Assembly: GCA_017619755.1 (NCBI GenBank)
Contig: JAFZRU010000017.1
Coordinates: 186,001 to 250,000 of the forward strand
Direction of reading: 5' to 3'
DNA: 64,000 nt
Origin: Prevotella sp.
Lineage (GTDB): Bacteria; Bacteroidota; Bacteroidia; Bacteroidales; Bacteroidaceae
The position numbers and the translations under genes are program-made. The notes below the pieces were generated by a model, which ran no database searches, was not told the origin of the DNA, and saw only the letters and a list, made by a program, of their open reading frames with translations. Position 1 is the stretch's first letter. Each line of letters begins with the position of its first letter. Positions 17,655 to 25,892 of this stretch are shown here, piece after piece.

Positions 17655-19076
17655 CTCCTCTTTCATTTGTTCGTATTTTTCAACGAGCATTTTCTTCAGG
17701 GCCTCCGGCTCGTTTTCCACCCTTTGGTCGAGCACGGCATCCTTGATGTATTGCTTGAGCACGCCCACCTGTTGGGAGGGCTTCAGTCCGAACATTTCCA
17801 TAATGTCATCGCCAGAAACGCAGGGTTGGAAGAGGCGCTTGTAGTCTTTGTCCTTGAGTTCCACCAATTTCTCCCTGACGGTGACGAAATTGTCGAGAAA
17901 GCGTTGCTTCTTCTCTTGGTTTTTGCTTGTGATGTCTGCCTCACAGAGCGTCATGAGGTCGTCAATGTCCTCGCCGGCATCGTTGAGCAGCCGACGAACA
18001 GCACTGTCGGTCACCTCCTCGTCGGCGATGACGATGGGGCGCATGTGCAAATCGACGAGCTTCTGCACATATTTCATTTTCATGTCGAGGGGCAGTTTGA
18101 GACGCTTGAACAGTTCCGGCACCATCTTCGCCCCGATGTAGTTGTGGTTGTGGAACGTCCATCCAAGCAGAGGGTCCCATCGTTTGCTCTTCGGCTTGCC
18201 GATGTCATGCAACAGAGCGGCCCAACGTAACCATAGGTTGTCAGAATTTTTACAAACATTTTCCAACACTTCGAGGGTGTGGTGGAAATTGTTCTTGTGC
18301 GCCCTTCCATTGCGTGTCTCCACTACATCAAGTTGGGAGAGTTCGGGAATAATGAGCTCCAACAGTCCACACCTCTGCAGATAGTCGAAACCTATGCTGG
18401 GATGTTTCGACAAGAGAATCTTGTTGAATTCCTGGGCTATGCGCTCGCCGCTGATGATGCGTATTCGCTCCGCGTTGCGGCGCAGGGCGTCAAAGGTGTC
18501 GGGGTCGATGTCGAAATTGAGTTGGGTGGCAAACCTGACGCACCGGAGCATCCTCAACGGGTCATCGGAGAAGGTGATGTCGGGGTCGAGCGGCGTGCGG
18601 ATGATGCGATAGTACATGTCGCCAAGACCGTCGAAAGGGTCCACCAACTCGCCGAAACGTTCGCGGTTGAGGCAGATGGCCAAGGCGTTGATGGTGAAGT
18701 CGCGGCGGTTCTGGTCATCCTCCAAGGTGCCGTCTTCCACCACGGGCTTGCGGCTGTCGTGATGGTAGCTCTCCCGTCTGGCACCCACGAATTCCACTTC
18801 CTGACCACGGTATTTCACTTGGGCGGTGCCGAAATTCCTGAAAATGGAGATGTTGGCACGTTTCCCTAATTTTTCCTTCAAACGCTGTGCCACCTCGATG
18901 CCGCTGCCCACCACCACCACGTCGATGTCGCTGGACGGGCGTTCGAGGAAAATGTCGCGCACGTAGCCGCCGATGACGTAGCATTCCACGCCCATCCCGT
19001 CGGCCACCTCCGAGATGAGATGGAAGATTTCCTTGTCGAGCAACTGTGCCAATTCGGCGTCTGTATATTCCTTCAT
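17643..19076 (-). CDS. tRNA nucleotidyltransferase / polyA polymerase family with HD domain
   Basis: A 477-aa class II nucleotidyltransferase. The head shows the catalytic motif VIGGYVRDIFLERPSSDIDV with the metal-binding DxD, followed by RRDFTINALA, the RNA/NTP motif EDPLRMLR-type (here DDPLRMLRCVRFA) and ERIAQEFNKIL. An HD phosphohydrolase domain follows (LLHDIGKPKSKRW, about 260-400). Such proteins repair or add the CCA end of tRNA; some family members only add A residues, and the sequence alone does not decide. The extreme C-terminus runs into the 9-bp repeat array. Confidence 0.9.
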   Translation of the reverse strand: MKEYTDAELAQLLDKEIFHLISEVADGMGVECYVIGGYVRDIFLERPSSDIDVVVVGSGIEVAQRLKEKLGKRANISIFRNFGTAQVKYRGQEVEFVGARRESYHHDSRKPVVEDGTLEDDQNRRDFTINALAICLNRERFGELVDPFDGLGDMYYRIIRTPLDPDITFSDDPLRMLRCVRFATQLNFDIDPDTFDALRRNAERIRIISGERIAQEFNKILLSKHPSIGFDYLQRCGLLELIIPELSQLDVVETRNGRAHKNNFHHTLEVLENVCKNSDNLWLRWAALLHDIGKPKSKRWDPLLGWTFHNHNYIGAKMVPELFKRLKLPLDMKMKYVQKLVDLHMRPIVIADEEVTDSAVRRLLNDAGEDIDDLMTLCEADITSKNQEKKQRFLDNFVTVREKLVELKDKDYKRLFQPCVSGDDIMEMFGLKPSQQVGVLKQYIKDAVLDQRVENEPEALKKMLVEKYEQMKEEQGL

Positions 19077-19171
19077 TGTCTGCTTTTTTCACAGGCTGCC
19101 ATCGGCATGCCTTCCTTTCTGCATGCAAAATTACATCAAAGCAATTAAAAAAAAGAATATTTCTGCAAAAA

Positions 19172-19201
19172 GACTTTAGAGACTTTAAGGACTTTAAGGA
19201 C
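19172..19201. repeat. Short tandem array, three 9-bp units of GACTTTAAG
   Basis: Units GACTTTAGA, GACTTTAAG, GACTTTAAG, then GAC. Same unit family as 17603-17654, on the other side of the tRNA nucleotidyltransferase gene, in the gap before the DUF1599 promoter. Confidence 0.8.
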
Positions 19202-19227
19202 AAGCATGCACTTATTTACAAAGAAAA

Positions 19228-19259
19228 TTTGCCAGTTTCGCCGAAAATGCGTAATTTTG
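19228..19259 (+). promoter_or_regulatory. Promoter for the DUF1599-MauE/DoxX gene pair
   Basis: TTTG (19228-19231), 20-nt spacer, TAATTTTG (19252-19259); the DUF1599 ATG follows 19 bp later, so the 5' leader is very short. Confidence 0.65.
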
Positions 19260-19278
19260 CGGCGAAAACAGAAAAACG

Positions 19279-19824
19279 ATGGAAGAGTTTACAAAGACAG
19301 AGAAGCAGTTTCGCAAGGCTCTGGCCGAATGTCGGGAGGTGTTTGAGAAGAAACTCCACGACTACGGTGCCTCATGGCGCATTCTTCGACCATCCTCCCT
19401 CACCGACCAACTGTTCATCAAAGCCATGCGCATACGCACACTGGAGGTGAAGCAACAGTCGCTCGTAGGTGAGGGCGTACTCCCCGAATTTCTCGCATTG
19501 GTCAATTACGGACTGGTGGGGCTCATCCAGTTGGAGCAGGGTTATGCCGACAGCACTGACTTGACCCCGGCTGACGCCCTGGCCCTCTATGACCGCCATG
19601 CGGAGGAAGCGCTGCAGCTCATGCTTCGCAAGAACCATGACTACGGAGAGGCGTGGCGCGGCATGCGGGTGAGCAGTTACACCGACTTCATCCTCACCAA
19701 ACTCCAGCGTGTGAAGGAAATAGAAGACTTGGGCGGAGCCACCATTGTCTCCGAGGGTATCGCCTCCAACTACCAGGACATCATCAACTACGCCGTCTTC
19801 GGCATTATCAAGCTCAGTGAATAA
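19279..19824 (+). CDS. DUF1599 protein (nucleotide-modification-associated), internally duplicated
   Basis: A 181-aa cytoplasmic protein made of two copies of one module: residues about 22-90 (KLHDYGASWRILRPSSLTDQ) and 113-181 (KNHDYGEAWRGMRVSSYTDF). Each copy has the HDYG.(S/A)WR signature and ends in a (V/I)NY...G(L/I)I(Q/K)L motif. DUF1599 is described as a nucleotide-modification-associated domain; its activity here is unknown. The stop overlaps the GTG start of the next gene, implying coupled translation with a membrane redox protein. Confidence 0.85.
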   Translation: MEEFTKTEKQFRKALAECREVFEKKLHDYGASWRILRPSSLTDQLFIKAMRIRTLEVKQQSLVGEGVLPEFLALVNYGLVGLIQLEQGYADSTDLTPADALALYDRHAEEALQLMLRKNHDYGEAWRGMRVSSYTDFILTKLQRVKEIEDLGGATIVSEGIASNYQDIINYAVFGIIKLSE

Positions 19825-21097
19825 ACTTGCAAGCATCCTCGTCAACGTCTGTCGCCTCGTCCTGGCCGTCACCCTGATTTTGTCCGGGTTTGTCAAGGCC
19901 ATCGACCCGCTTGGTACGCAATACAAGATACAGGACTACTTGACAGCACTGTCACTGCAAGGAATTCTTCCCGACTGGTGCACGCTCTGCCTTTCTGTAC
20001 TGCTATGCGCCGTGGAGTTCTGCTTGGGCGTCTTCTTGCTTTTTGCCATCCACCGCCGCACAGTCTCCAAGTTCACCGTCTTCTTCATGGTGGTGATGAC
20101 GCTTATCACCCTATGGCTGTGGTGGGCCAATCCGGTGAGCGATTGTGGATGCTTCGGCGATGCTCTGGTGCTGACCAATGGCGAAACACTCGTCAAAAAC
20201 GTGGTGTTGCTGGCTTTGGCCATCGTGGTGAGTTGTCAGCCTTTGCGCATGGTGAGGTTCATCTCGAAGAGTAACCAGTGGATTGTCATCAATTACACCC
20301 TGCTCTTCATCCTCGCGTGTAGTGCTTGGTGTCTTTACGACCTGCCGATTTTCGACTTCCGACCCTATCACGAGGGAGCTGACCTGCGGAAAGGCATGGA
20401 AATACCGGAGGGTGAGCAACCACCTCAGTTTGAGACTACATTCATTCTGGAGAAGGACGGGGAGAGGAAGGAGTTCACGCTGGAAGAATACCCCGACTCC
20501 ACGTGGAAATTCATCGACAGCAAGACTGTGCAGACGGCGAAGGGATATGTGCCGCCCATCCACGACTTCTCCATCGAGACGCTCGAAGGTGATGACATCA
20601 CCGATTCCGTGCTCAGCACCCCGGGATATACTTTCCTCCTCGTCTCGCACCACTTGGAGCAGGCTAGCGACAGCGACTTTGGCGAAATCGACCAACTCTA
20701 CGAATACAGCCGTGCCAACGGATACCCATTCTATTGCCTCACTGCGAGTGGTGAGAAAGGCATGGAGAGGTGGAGGGAGTTGACCGGTGCGGAATATCCC
20801 TTCTGCATCACAGACGGTACGACGCTGAAAACCATCATACGAAGCAACCCCGGGCTGCTTCTGCTGAAGCAGGGAACGGTGGTGAGGAAATGGAGCCACA
20901 ACCGACTGCCGGAAATATCGGAACTCAACGGAAGATTGGAGAAACTTCCCATTGGACGCACTCCTGAGGACAGCACAGCGCGCAAGGTGGCTACCATCCT
21001 GATGTGGTTTGTACTGCCATTAGGACTGCTCACCTTGGCCGACAGGCTGTGGGCTTCCGTCAAATGGTTGTGGCGCAGGAACAAGCAACAACAATGA
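19817..21097 (+). CDS. MauE/DoxX-like redox-associated membrane protein
   Basis: The GTG at 19817 (overlapping the previous stop) gives 426 aa and starts just before the first membrane helix; upstream ATG readings lie inside DUF1599. Layout: four N-terminal TM helices with a Cys pair after TM3 (SDCGCFGD) as in MauE/DoxX-type proteins, one more TM helix, a periplasmic thioredoxin-like region lacking CxxC (about 200-395), and a C-terminal TM helix. These proteins are thought to pass redox equivalents or help disulfide formation; the substrate is unknown. It precedes tpiA by 31 bp in what looks like one operon. Confidence 0.78.
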   Translation: MNKLASILVNVCRLVLAVTLILSGFVKAIDPLGTQYKIQDYLTALSLQGILPDWCTLCLSVLLCAVEFCLGVFLLFAIHRRTVSKFTVFFMVVMTLITLWLWWANPVSDCGCFGDALVLTNGETLVKNVVLLALAIVVSCQPLRMVRFISKSNQWIVINYTLLFILACSAWCLYDLPIFDFRPYHEGADLRKGMEIPEGEQPPQFETTFILEKDGERKEFTLEEYPDSTWKFIDSKTVQTAKGYVPPIHDFSIETLEGDDITDSVLSTPGYTFLLVSHHLEQASDSDFGEIDQLYEYSRANGYPFYCLTASGEKGMERWRELTGAEYPFCITDGTTLKTIIRSNPGLLLLKQGTVVRKWSHNRLPEISELNGRLEKLPIGRTPEDSTARKVATILMWFVLPLGLLTLADRLWASVKWLWRRNKQQQ

Positions 21098-21128
21098 CAT
21101 ACAACATAACTTTTAAAACAACAACGAC

Positions 21129-21887
21129 ATGAGAAAGAAAATCGTGGCAGGCAACTGGAAAATGAACATGACCCTGCAAGCCGGCATTGACCTGGCAAAA
21201 GAACTTCAAGAGAGCCTCAACGCAGACAAACCCAACTGCGACGTGGTGATTTGCACTCCTTTCATTCATCTGGCAAGCATCGCACAGTTCCTCGACCAAG
21301 AACTCATCCAACTCGGCGCCGAGAACTGCGCTGACAAGGAGAAGGGAGCCTTCACGGGTGAGGTGTCGGCAGAGATGGTGAAAAGCACCGGCGCACAATA
21401 TGTCATCCTCGGACACTCCGAGAGACGTGAATACTACGCCGAGACACCGGAGATACTCAAGGAGAAGGTGCTGTTGGCACTGAAGAACGGTCTCAAAGTG
21501 ATTTTCTGCATCGGAGAGAGCCTCGACGAGCGTGAGGCTGACAAGCAGAACGAGGTGGTGAAAGCAGAGCTTGAGGGGAGTGTCTTCAACCTCTCACCCG
21601 AGGAGTTCGCCAACATCGTCATCGCATACGAACCCATCTGGGCCATCGGCACCGGAAAGACCGCCAGCGCAGAGCAGGCTGAGGAGATACACGCTTACAT
21701 CCGCAGCGTCATCGCAGAGAAATACGGCAATGACGTGGCACAGGCCACTTCCATCCTCTATGGTGGAAGCTGCAAGCCCTCCAACGCAAAGGAACTCTTC
21801 GCAAAGCCCGACATCGACGGAGGACTTATCGGAGGTGCTTCCCTCAAGGCTGCTGACTTCAAGGGCATCATCGACGCCTGGAAATAA
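21129..21887 (+). CDS. tpiA: Triosephosphate isomerase
   Basis: A 252-aa TIM-barrel enzyme interconverting dihydroxyacetone phosphate and glyceraldehyde 3-phosphate in glycolysis. Catalytic residues are visible: Lys in AGNWKMN, His in ILGHSERR, Glu in [14 protein letters not shown], and the phosphate loop [10 protein letters not shown]. Length and motifs are canonical. It is followed by the SPOR gene and folE on the same strand. Confidence 0.98.
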   Translation: MRKKIVAGNWKMNMTLQAGIDLAKELQESLNADKPNCDVVICTPFIHLASIAQFLDQELIQLGAENCADKEKGAFTGEVSAEMVKSTGAQYVILGHSERREYYAETPEILKEKVLLALKNGLKVIFCIGESLDEREADKQNEVVKAELEGSVFNLSPEEFANIVIAYEPIWAIGTGKTASAEQAEEIHAYIRSVIAEKYGNDVAQATSILYGGSCKPSNAKELFAKPDIDGGLIGGASLKAADFKGIIDAWK

Positions 21888-21975
21888 GCCTTTCACGCTT
21901 CCGGCTCCCCGACGGCCAAAAAACTGAAACGAGGAGCCGGCAGCACACCCCATCACCTGAACAACCATCAGCGAC

Positions 21976-22704
21976 ATGAGAAAAACCATCGCCACCCTGG
22001 CCGCTGCACTATGCATGGCCACCGCCGGCCAAGCACAAAACTTCATCGACCACCTGCAGAAAGACGAGCGGGGAAGTGGCTCCGTGTCGGTGAAGCAGAG
22101 CGAGGACATCAGCAACCTGGTGAACGGAGGTAAGAAGGAGCAAAAACAAGAAACTGAAGCCAAACCGACGCCCACGTCACCAAGACGGGAGGACTCTCCG
22201 AGAAGCGACGCTGCCAGTACCTCCTACGGCTCCGAGCGGCGCGAACAAACACGAGACCGCAGCACCGATCGACGCTCAGATCAGCGTATCTCCACCCGGG
22301 AGGACGAGCAGCGCGACAAGGAGCGACGAGAGCGTGAGCGCAGGCAGCGGGAGGCCATACGAGCACAGAAAATCAAAGAGGCGGAGGAGAACGCCGGCGT
22401 CACTGCCACCAACACCAAGAAAATGATGAGCAACAGCAAGCGCGTCACGGGATACAGGGTGCAGGTGTTCGCTGGAGGCAACACGCGCAATGACCGCGCA
22501 CAAGCACAAGAGGTGGGAGCAAAACTGAAGACCCAAATCCCCGGAACACCCATCTACGTGCATTTCTACTCCCCGCGTTGGTGCTGCAGGTGTGGCAACT
22601 ACCTCAACCAGGAAGAAGCCAACAGGATGATGAAGCGCCTCTCCAAACTGGGATACAAAAGCGCATGCGTGGTGAAAACCACCATCACTGTAAATAGATA
22701 TTGA
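21976..22704 (+). CDS. SPOR-domain envelope protein
   Basis: A 242-aa protein with a signal peptide (cleaved near AGQAQ), a long charged low-complexity Arg/Glu/Asp linker (about 55-145), and a C-terminal SPOR domain (about 160-240: TGYRVQVFAGGN ... EANRMMKRLSKLGYKSACVV). SPOR domains bind denuded peptidoglycan glycan strands, often at the division site. A CCRCG motif inside the domain is unusual and may form a disulfide or metal site. Its stop codon is followed directly by a 9-bp repeat array and then folE. Confidence 0.87.
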   Translation: MRKTIATLAAALCMATAGQAQNFIDHLQKDERGSGSVSVKQSEDISNLVNGGKKEQKQETEAKPTPTSPRREDSPRSDAASTSYGSERREQTRDRSTDRRSDQRISTREDEQRDKERRERERRQREAIRAQKIKEAEENAGVTATNTKKMMSNSKRVTGYRVQVFAGGNTRNDRAQAQEVGAKLKTQIPGTPIYVHFYSPRWCCRCGNYLNQEEANRMMKRLSKLGYKSACVVKTTITVNRY

Positions 22705-22740
22705 CACTATAGTCACTATAGCTACTATAGTTACTGTAGC
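22705..22740. repeat. Tandem array, four 9-bp units of YACTATAGY
   Basis: Units CACTATAGT, CACTATAGC, TACTATAGT, TACTGTAGC. The first base follows the SPOR gene stop codon (22702-22704) directly; the array ends 17 bp before the folE ATG. The core CTATAG is shared with the array at 6232-6303. Confidence 0.88.
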
Positions 22741-22757
22741 CATTAAAAAACTTTGCA

Positions 22758-23336
22758 ATGGAAACAGAAACGGAAACACGCGAGGGCCTCGAGGCCCTCG
22801 TAACACATTACCACGACATCCTGCGCCTCTTGGGAGAGGACCCCGACCGAGAGGGGCTGCTGAAGACGCCACTGCGTGTGGCGAAAGCCATGCAGGTGTT
22901 GACAAGGGGTTATACACAGGACCCCCACAAGGTGCTCACCGACGCACTTTTCGCCGAGCCATACAACCAAATGGTCATCGTGAAGGACATCGACTTCTTC
23001 TCCCTCTGCGAGCACCACATCCTGCCATTTTACGGCAAGGCGCATGTGGCGTACATCCCAAAGGGATACATCACAGGTCTGAGTAAGATAGCGCGCGTGG
23101 TGGAGATCTACAGCCATCGCCTGCAGGTGCAGGAGCGCATGACGCAGCAAATCAAAGACTGCATTGAGCAGACGCTGCACCCCATGGGGGTCATGGTGGT
23201 GGTGGAGGCGCGGCACATGTGCATGCAGATGCGAGGCGTGCAGAAGCAAAACTCCATTACCACCACCAGTGCTTTCAGCGGGGCTTTCAACCAGGCCAAA
23301 ACCAGGGAGGAGTTCATGAACCTTCTCAGAGAATAA
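22758..23336 (+). CDS. folE: GTP cyclohydrolase I
   Basis: A 192-aa enzyme turning GTP into 7,8-dihydroneopterin triphosphate, the first step of folate (and pterin/queuosine) synthesis. Zinc and catalytic residues are present: [15 protein letters not shown] and HMCMQMRGV, with [20 protein letters not shown] of the family core. Length is normal. The preceding 9-bp array fills its upstream gap. The partial queH at the right edge also belongs to a pterin-derived route, but the two are 40 kb apart. Confidence 0.97.
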   Translation: METETETREGLEALVTHYHDILRLLGEDPDREGLLKTPLRVAKAMQVLTRGYTQDPHKVLTDALFAEPYNQMVIVKDIDFFSLCEHHILPFYGKAHVAYIPKGYITGLSKIARVVEIYSHRLQVQERMTQQIKDCIEQTLHPMGVMVVVEARHMCMQMRGVQKQNSITTTSAFSGAFNQAKTREEFMNLLRE

Positions 23337-23397
23337 ACCAATCGCCTCGTATCATAACAGGAGAAATCGACAACCATCAATAAAACAACATCATTAT

Positions 23398-24039
23398 ATG
23401 CAAACATTAAAGAAAAGCTTTATCATGCTGACTTGCCTCGCCCTGACGGCTGCCGTCAGTTCATGCCTCAGCGATGACGACAAAGACAACAATTACACCG
23501 ATCTCACACCGGCGCAGAGGGCGGCGCAAATATATGAAATGTCAGGGTTGTACACAGGGTACATCTACGCCATCAACGACACCACGATGAAAACCGACTC
23601 AATACCATGCGAGTGGCGCATCATCGCGACTGACTCTTCTCTCGTGGTGAACAACTTCCCCGTGAGCATCGCCAGATACGGCATTTCAAATGTTACGGCA
23701 AGAGAAATTCTTAATTCTGCAGGAACGCAATCCTTGAGAGCCGTGCTTCATCCTTACAACAACACCGCTTTCGACAAGGGATACTACACCTTCACCATCT
23801 TGCCAGACAATTACAAACTCTCCTTCGTCACTGAATACGAGGGAAAGCAGCATGATGTGGAGTTGAACCTCACCTACCAATTAAATTCGATATCCTACGC
23901 CGGCATCGCTACGGTTCTTTATGCAGTGGGTGAATACTACGCGCAACAGATGAACGCTTACATTCTCATCAAGGATGTGAAAATAGACGATGCCACGTAC
24001 ACCACGGGAAGCCCCACCTACATCTATGGAAAAAAATAA
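23398..24039 (+). CDS. DUF4840-type lipoprotein
   Basis: A 213-aa protein with a lipoprotein signal (lipobox VSSC, Cys22) and a beta-rich body beginning DLTPAQRAAQIYEMSGLYTG, which I associate with DUF4840 of Bacteroides/Prevotella. Function unknown; probably outer-membrane or periplasmic. Its last 14 bp overlap the start of the exonuclease gene in another frame, so the two are probably co-translated. Confidence 0.7.
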   Translation: MQTLKKSFIMLTCLALTAAVSSCLSDDDKDNNYTDLTPAQRAAQIYEMSGLYTGYIYAINDTTMKTDSIPCEWRIIATDSSLVVNNFPVSIARYGISNVTAREILNSAGTQSLRAVLHPYNNTAFDKGYYTFTILPDNYKLSFVTEYEGKQHDVELNLTYQLNSISYAGIATVLYAVGEYYAQQMNAYILIKDVKIDDATYTTGSPTYIYGKK

Positions 24040-24793
24040 CATCCGACTCGTCTCTTGGAACGTCAACGGACTAAGGGCCTGTACCGGAAAGGGTTTCGAG
24101 GAGGCTTTCCAACTGCTCGACGCCGATTTCTTCTGCCTGCAAGAGACGAAGATGCAGGAGGGACAGCTCGACCTTCAATTTGAAGGATACAAGTCTTATT
24201 GGAACTATGCTCAGAAAAAGGGGTATTCAGGCACTGCCATTTACACAAGGTTGACACCTCTCGATGTCACCATGGGCATAGGTATCGACGAACACGACAC
24301 GGAGGGGCGGGTCATCACCATGGAGATGGACAAGTTCTTCCTCGTCAACGTCTATGTTCCTAACTCTCAGGATGGACTAAGACGTCTCGACTACCGCATG
24401 CAGTGGGAGGATGACTTTCGACAGTACCTTCTCGACCTCGACACACGCAAGCCCGTCATCGTCTGTGGAGACCTCAATGTGGCACACAAGGAAATCGACC
24501 TGAAGAACCCGAAGACCAACCGGCGCAACGCCGGCTTCACTGACGAGGAGCGTGACAAATTCAGCACCCTTCTCGACGCCGGCTTCACCGACACATTCCG
24601 AAAACTCCACCCGGAGCAGGTCACCTACTCTTGGTGGTCCTATCGCTTCAGGGCCAGGGAGAAGAACGCAGGATGGCGCATCGACTATTTCCTCACTTCA
24701 GACCGCCTCTTCCCACAAGTGGAGGAAGCCGACATCCACACCGACATCATGGGCAGCGACCACTGCCCCGTGAGCATCAAGCTCAAGGTTTAA
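24026..24793 (+). CDS. Exodeoxyribonuclease III (AP endonuclease, Xth/ExoA family)
   Basis: The ATG at 24026 gives 255 aa, starting two residues before the first beta-strand. All EEP motifs are present: LVSWNVNGLRA, LQETKM, VYVPNSQ, GDLNVAH, and the terminal GSDHCPV. It cleaves DNA at abasic sites and removes 3' blocks in base-excision repair. The start lies inside the end of the DUF4840 gene (14-bp overlap). Convergent with the PrsW gene, 8 bp between stops. Confidence 0.95.
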   Translation: MEKNNIRLVSWNVNGLRACTGKGFEEAFQLLDADFFCLQETKMQEGQLDLQFEGYKSYWNYAQKKGYSGTAIYTRLTPLDVTMGIGIDEHDTEGRVITMEMDKFFLVNVYVPNSQDGLRRLDYRMQWEDDFRQYLLDLDTRKPVIVCGDLNVAHKEIDLKNPKTNRRNAGFTDEERDKFSTLLDAGFTDTFRKLHPEQVTYSWWSYRFRAREKNAGWRIDYFLTSDRLFPQVEEADIHTDIMGSDHCPVSIKLKV

Positions 24794-24801
24794 AAATTCC
24801 C

Positions 24802-25833
24802 CTATTTTTTCAGGCGGTGCTGATAGTCTCCCCCTCGCTTGAGGTAGGTCATAAGCAGGAAGACACCGGTGAAGGATACTATCAAGGCGAGAAGTGTGGA
24901 GCTTTGGCAGAAGGTGTCGTAGAGACCGTGGAGAAGTGCCGGAATGGCTATCGCCAAGAAATAAAGGGAGCGGCGGTATTTGGGGTAGAGGTTGGCGAAA
25001 GCGATGAAATAACCGGCGATGGCGCACCAGATGGCATGAAGGAACGGCAGGCTGGTGAGACGGGCGATGTTGCTGTAGAAGGCCGAGGTGTAGTCCATCT
25101 GCGTGTTGATGGTCACTTGGTATTGCACACCCTCGAAGACACCGAAGGCGATACCGGCCATCAGTCCGTAGAACACCATGGTCCGTGGCAGCATAGGCTC
25201 TCGCGCCCTGCGGTTGATGACCAACAGTGGCACCATCTTCGCCGCCTCTTCGGTGAGTCCCACTCCGAAGACGAAGCCGATGAGATCGAGGGGGAAGGGT
25301 GAGGCTGTGAGGTAATAGAAGGGGTTGAACCTGACAAGGCCGAAGATGTCCCAGACTATGAAGACAAAAAGCTGCGTGAGGAAAAAGACGGTGATGGTGG
25401 TTTTCAGTGTCACCTGCGGGGTCTTGAAAAGATAGTAGAAGAAAAGCCCCCAGATGCATGAGAAATAGAGGGCGATGGTGTAGAAGACACCTATCTCCGG
25501 CATAGGCAGCAGGAGCATGAATGTGGGGAAGAGTCCCACGATGGCCAGGATGATGAGCGTCTTGTCGCTGAGCCACTTGCGCTCCACCAAGGTGTCGCGT
25601 GGGAGGATGAGGTCACCGCCGATTTTCGACAGTTGACTTGCCAGGTTCCCCTCGTGCACCACCTTCGGCTTCATACGCATCTTGCGAAGGGCGTCGCCGG
25701 CGGTTGTCACTTCGCCGGTTTCCAACACCCGCGCCACATCGTGCTCCACCACATAGCCGTTGTTCACGTAGTCGAGCACTTGTTCTTCGGTGTAAGGACC
25801 GTAGTCCTTCCCATTTCTTACAATGTAAAGCAT
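24802..25833 (-). CDS. GYF-domain PrsW-family intramembrane metalloprotease
   Basis: A 343-aa protein. An N-terminal GYF_2-like module (residues 1-60: YIVRNGKDYGPYTEEQVLDYV) precedes a multi-pass PrsW domain. Protease motifs seen in membrane helices: GLTEEAAKM, FGVFEGVQY, HAIWCAIAGY and HGLYDTF, giving the Glu-Glu, Glu, His, His pattern. PrsW in Bacillus cleaves an anti-sigma factor; a related site-1 protease role is possible but no anti-sigma gene is nearby. The GYF_2 module may recognise Pro-rich or membrane-protein partners. Confidence 0.88.
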   Translation of the reverse strand: MLYIVRNGKDYGPYTEEQVLDYVNNGYVVEHDVARVLETGEVTTAGDALRKMRMKPKVVHEGNLASQLSKIGGDLILPRDTLVERKWLSDKTLIILAIVGLFPTFMLLLPMPEIGVFYTIALYFSCIWGLFFYYLFKTPQVTLKTTITVFFLTQLFVFIVWDIFGLVRFNPFYYLTASPFPLDLIGFVFGVGLTEEAAKMVPLLVINRRAREPMLPRTMVFYGLMAGIAFGVFEGVQYQVTINTQMDYTSAFYSNIARLTSLPFLHAIWCAIAGYFIAFANLYPKYRRSLYFLAIAIPALLHGLYDTFCQSSTLLALIVSFTGVFLLMTYLKRGGDYQHRLKK

Positions 25834-25892
25834 CTCTTGTTAGTTTTTTCCGGGGATTCCAAAAAATAGGAAAGCCACCGTAGCATGCATCT

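Noticed and set aside
19745..19816. Longer N-terminus for the MauE/DoxX-like protein from an ATG at 19745
   Set aside because: Those 24 codons are an out-of-frame reading of the DUF1599 gene and are Ser/Pro/Thr-rich; the overlapping GTG places the start just before the first membrane helix.
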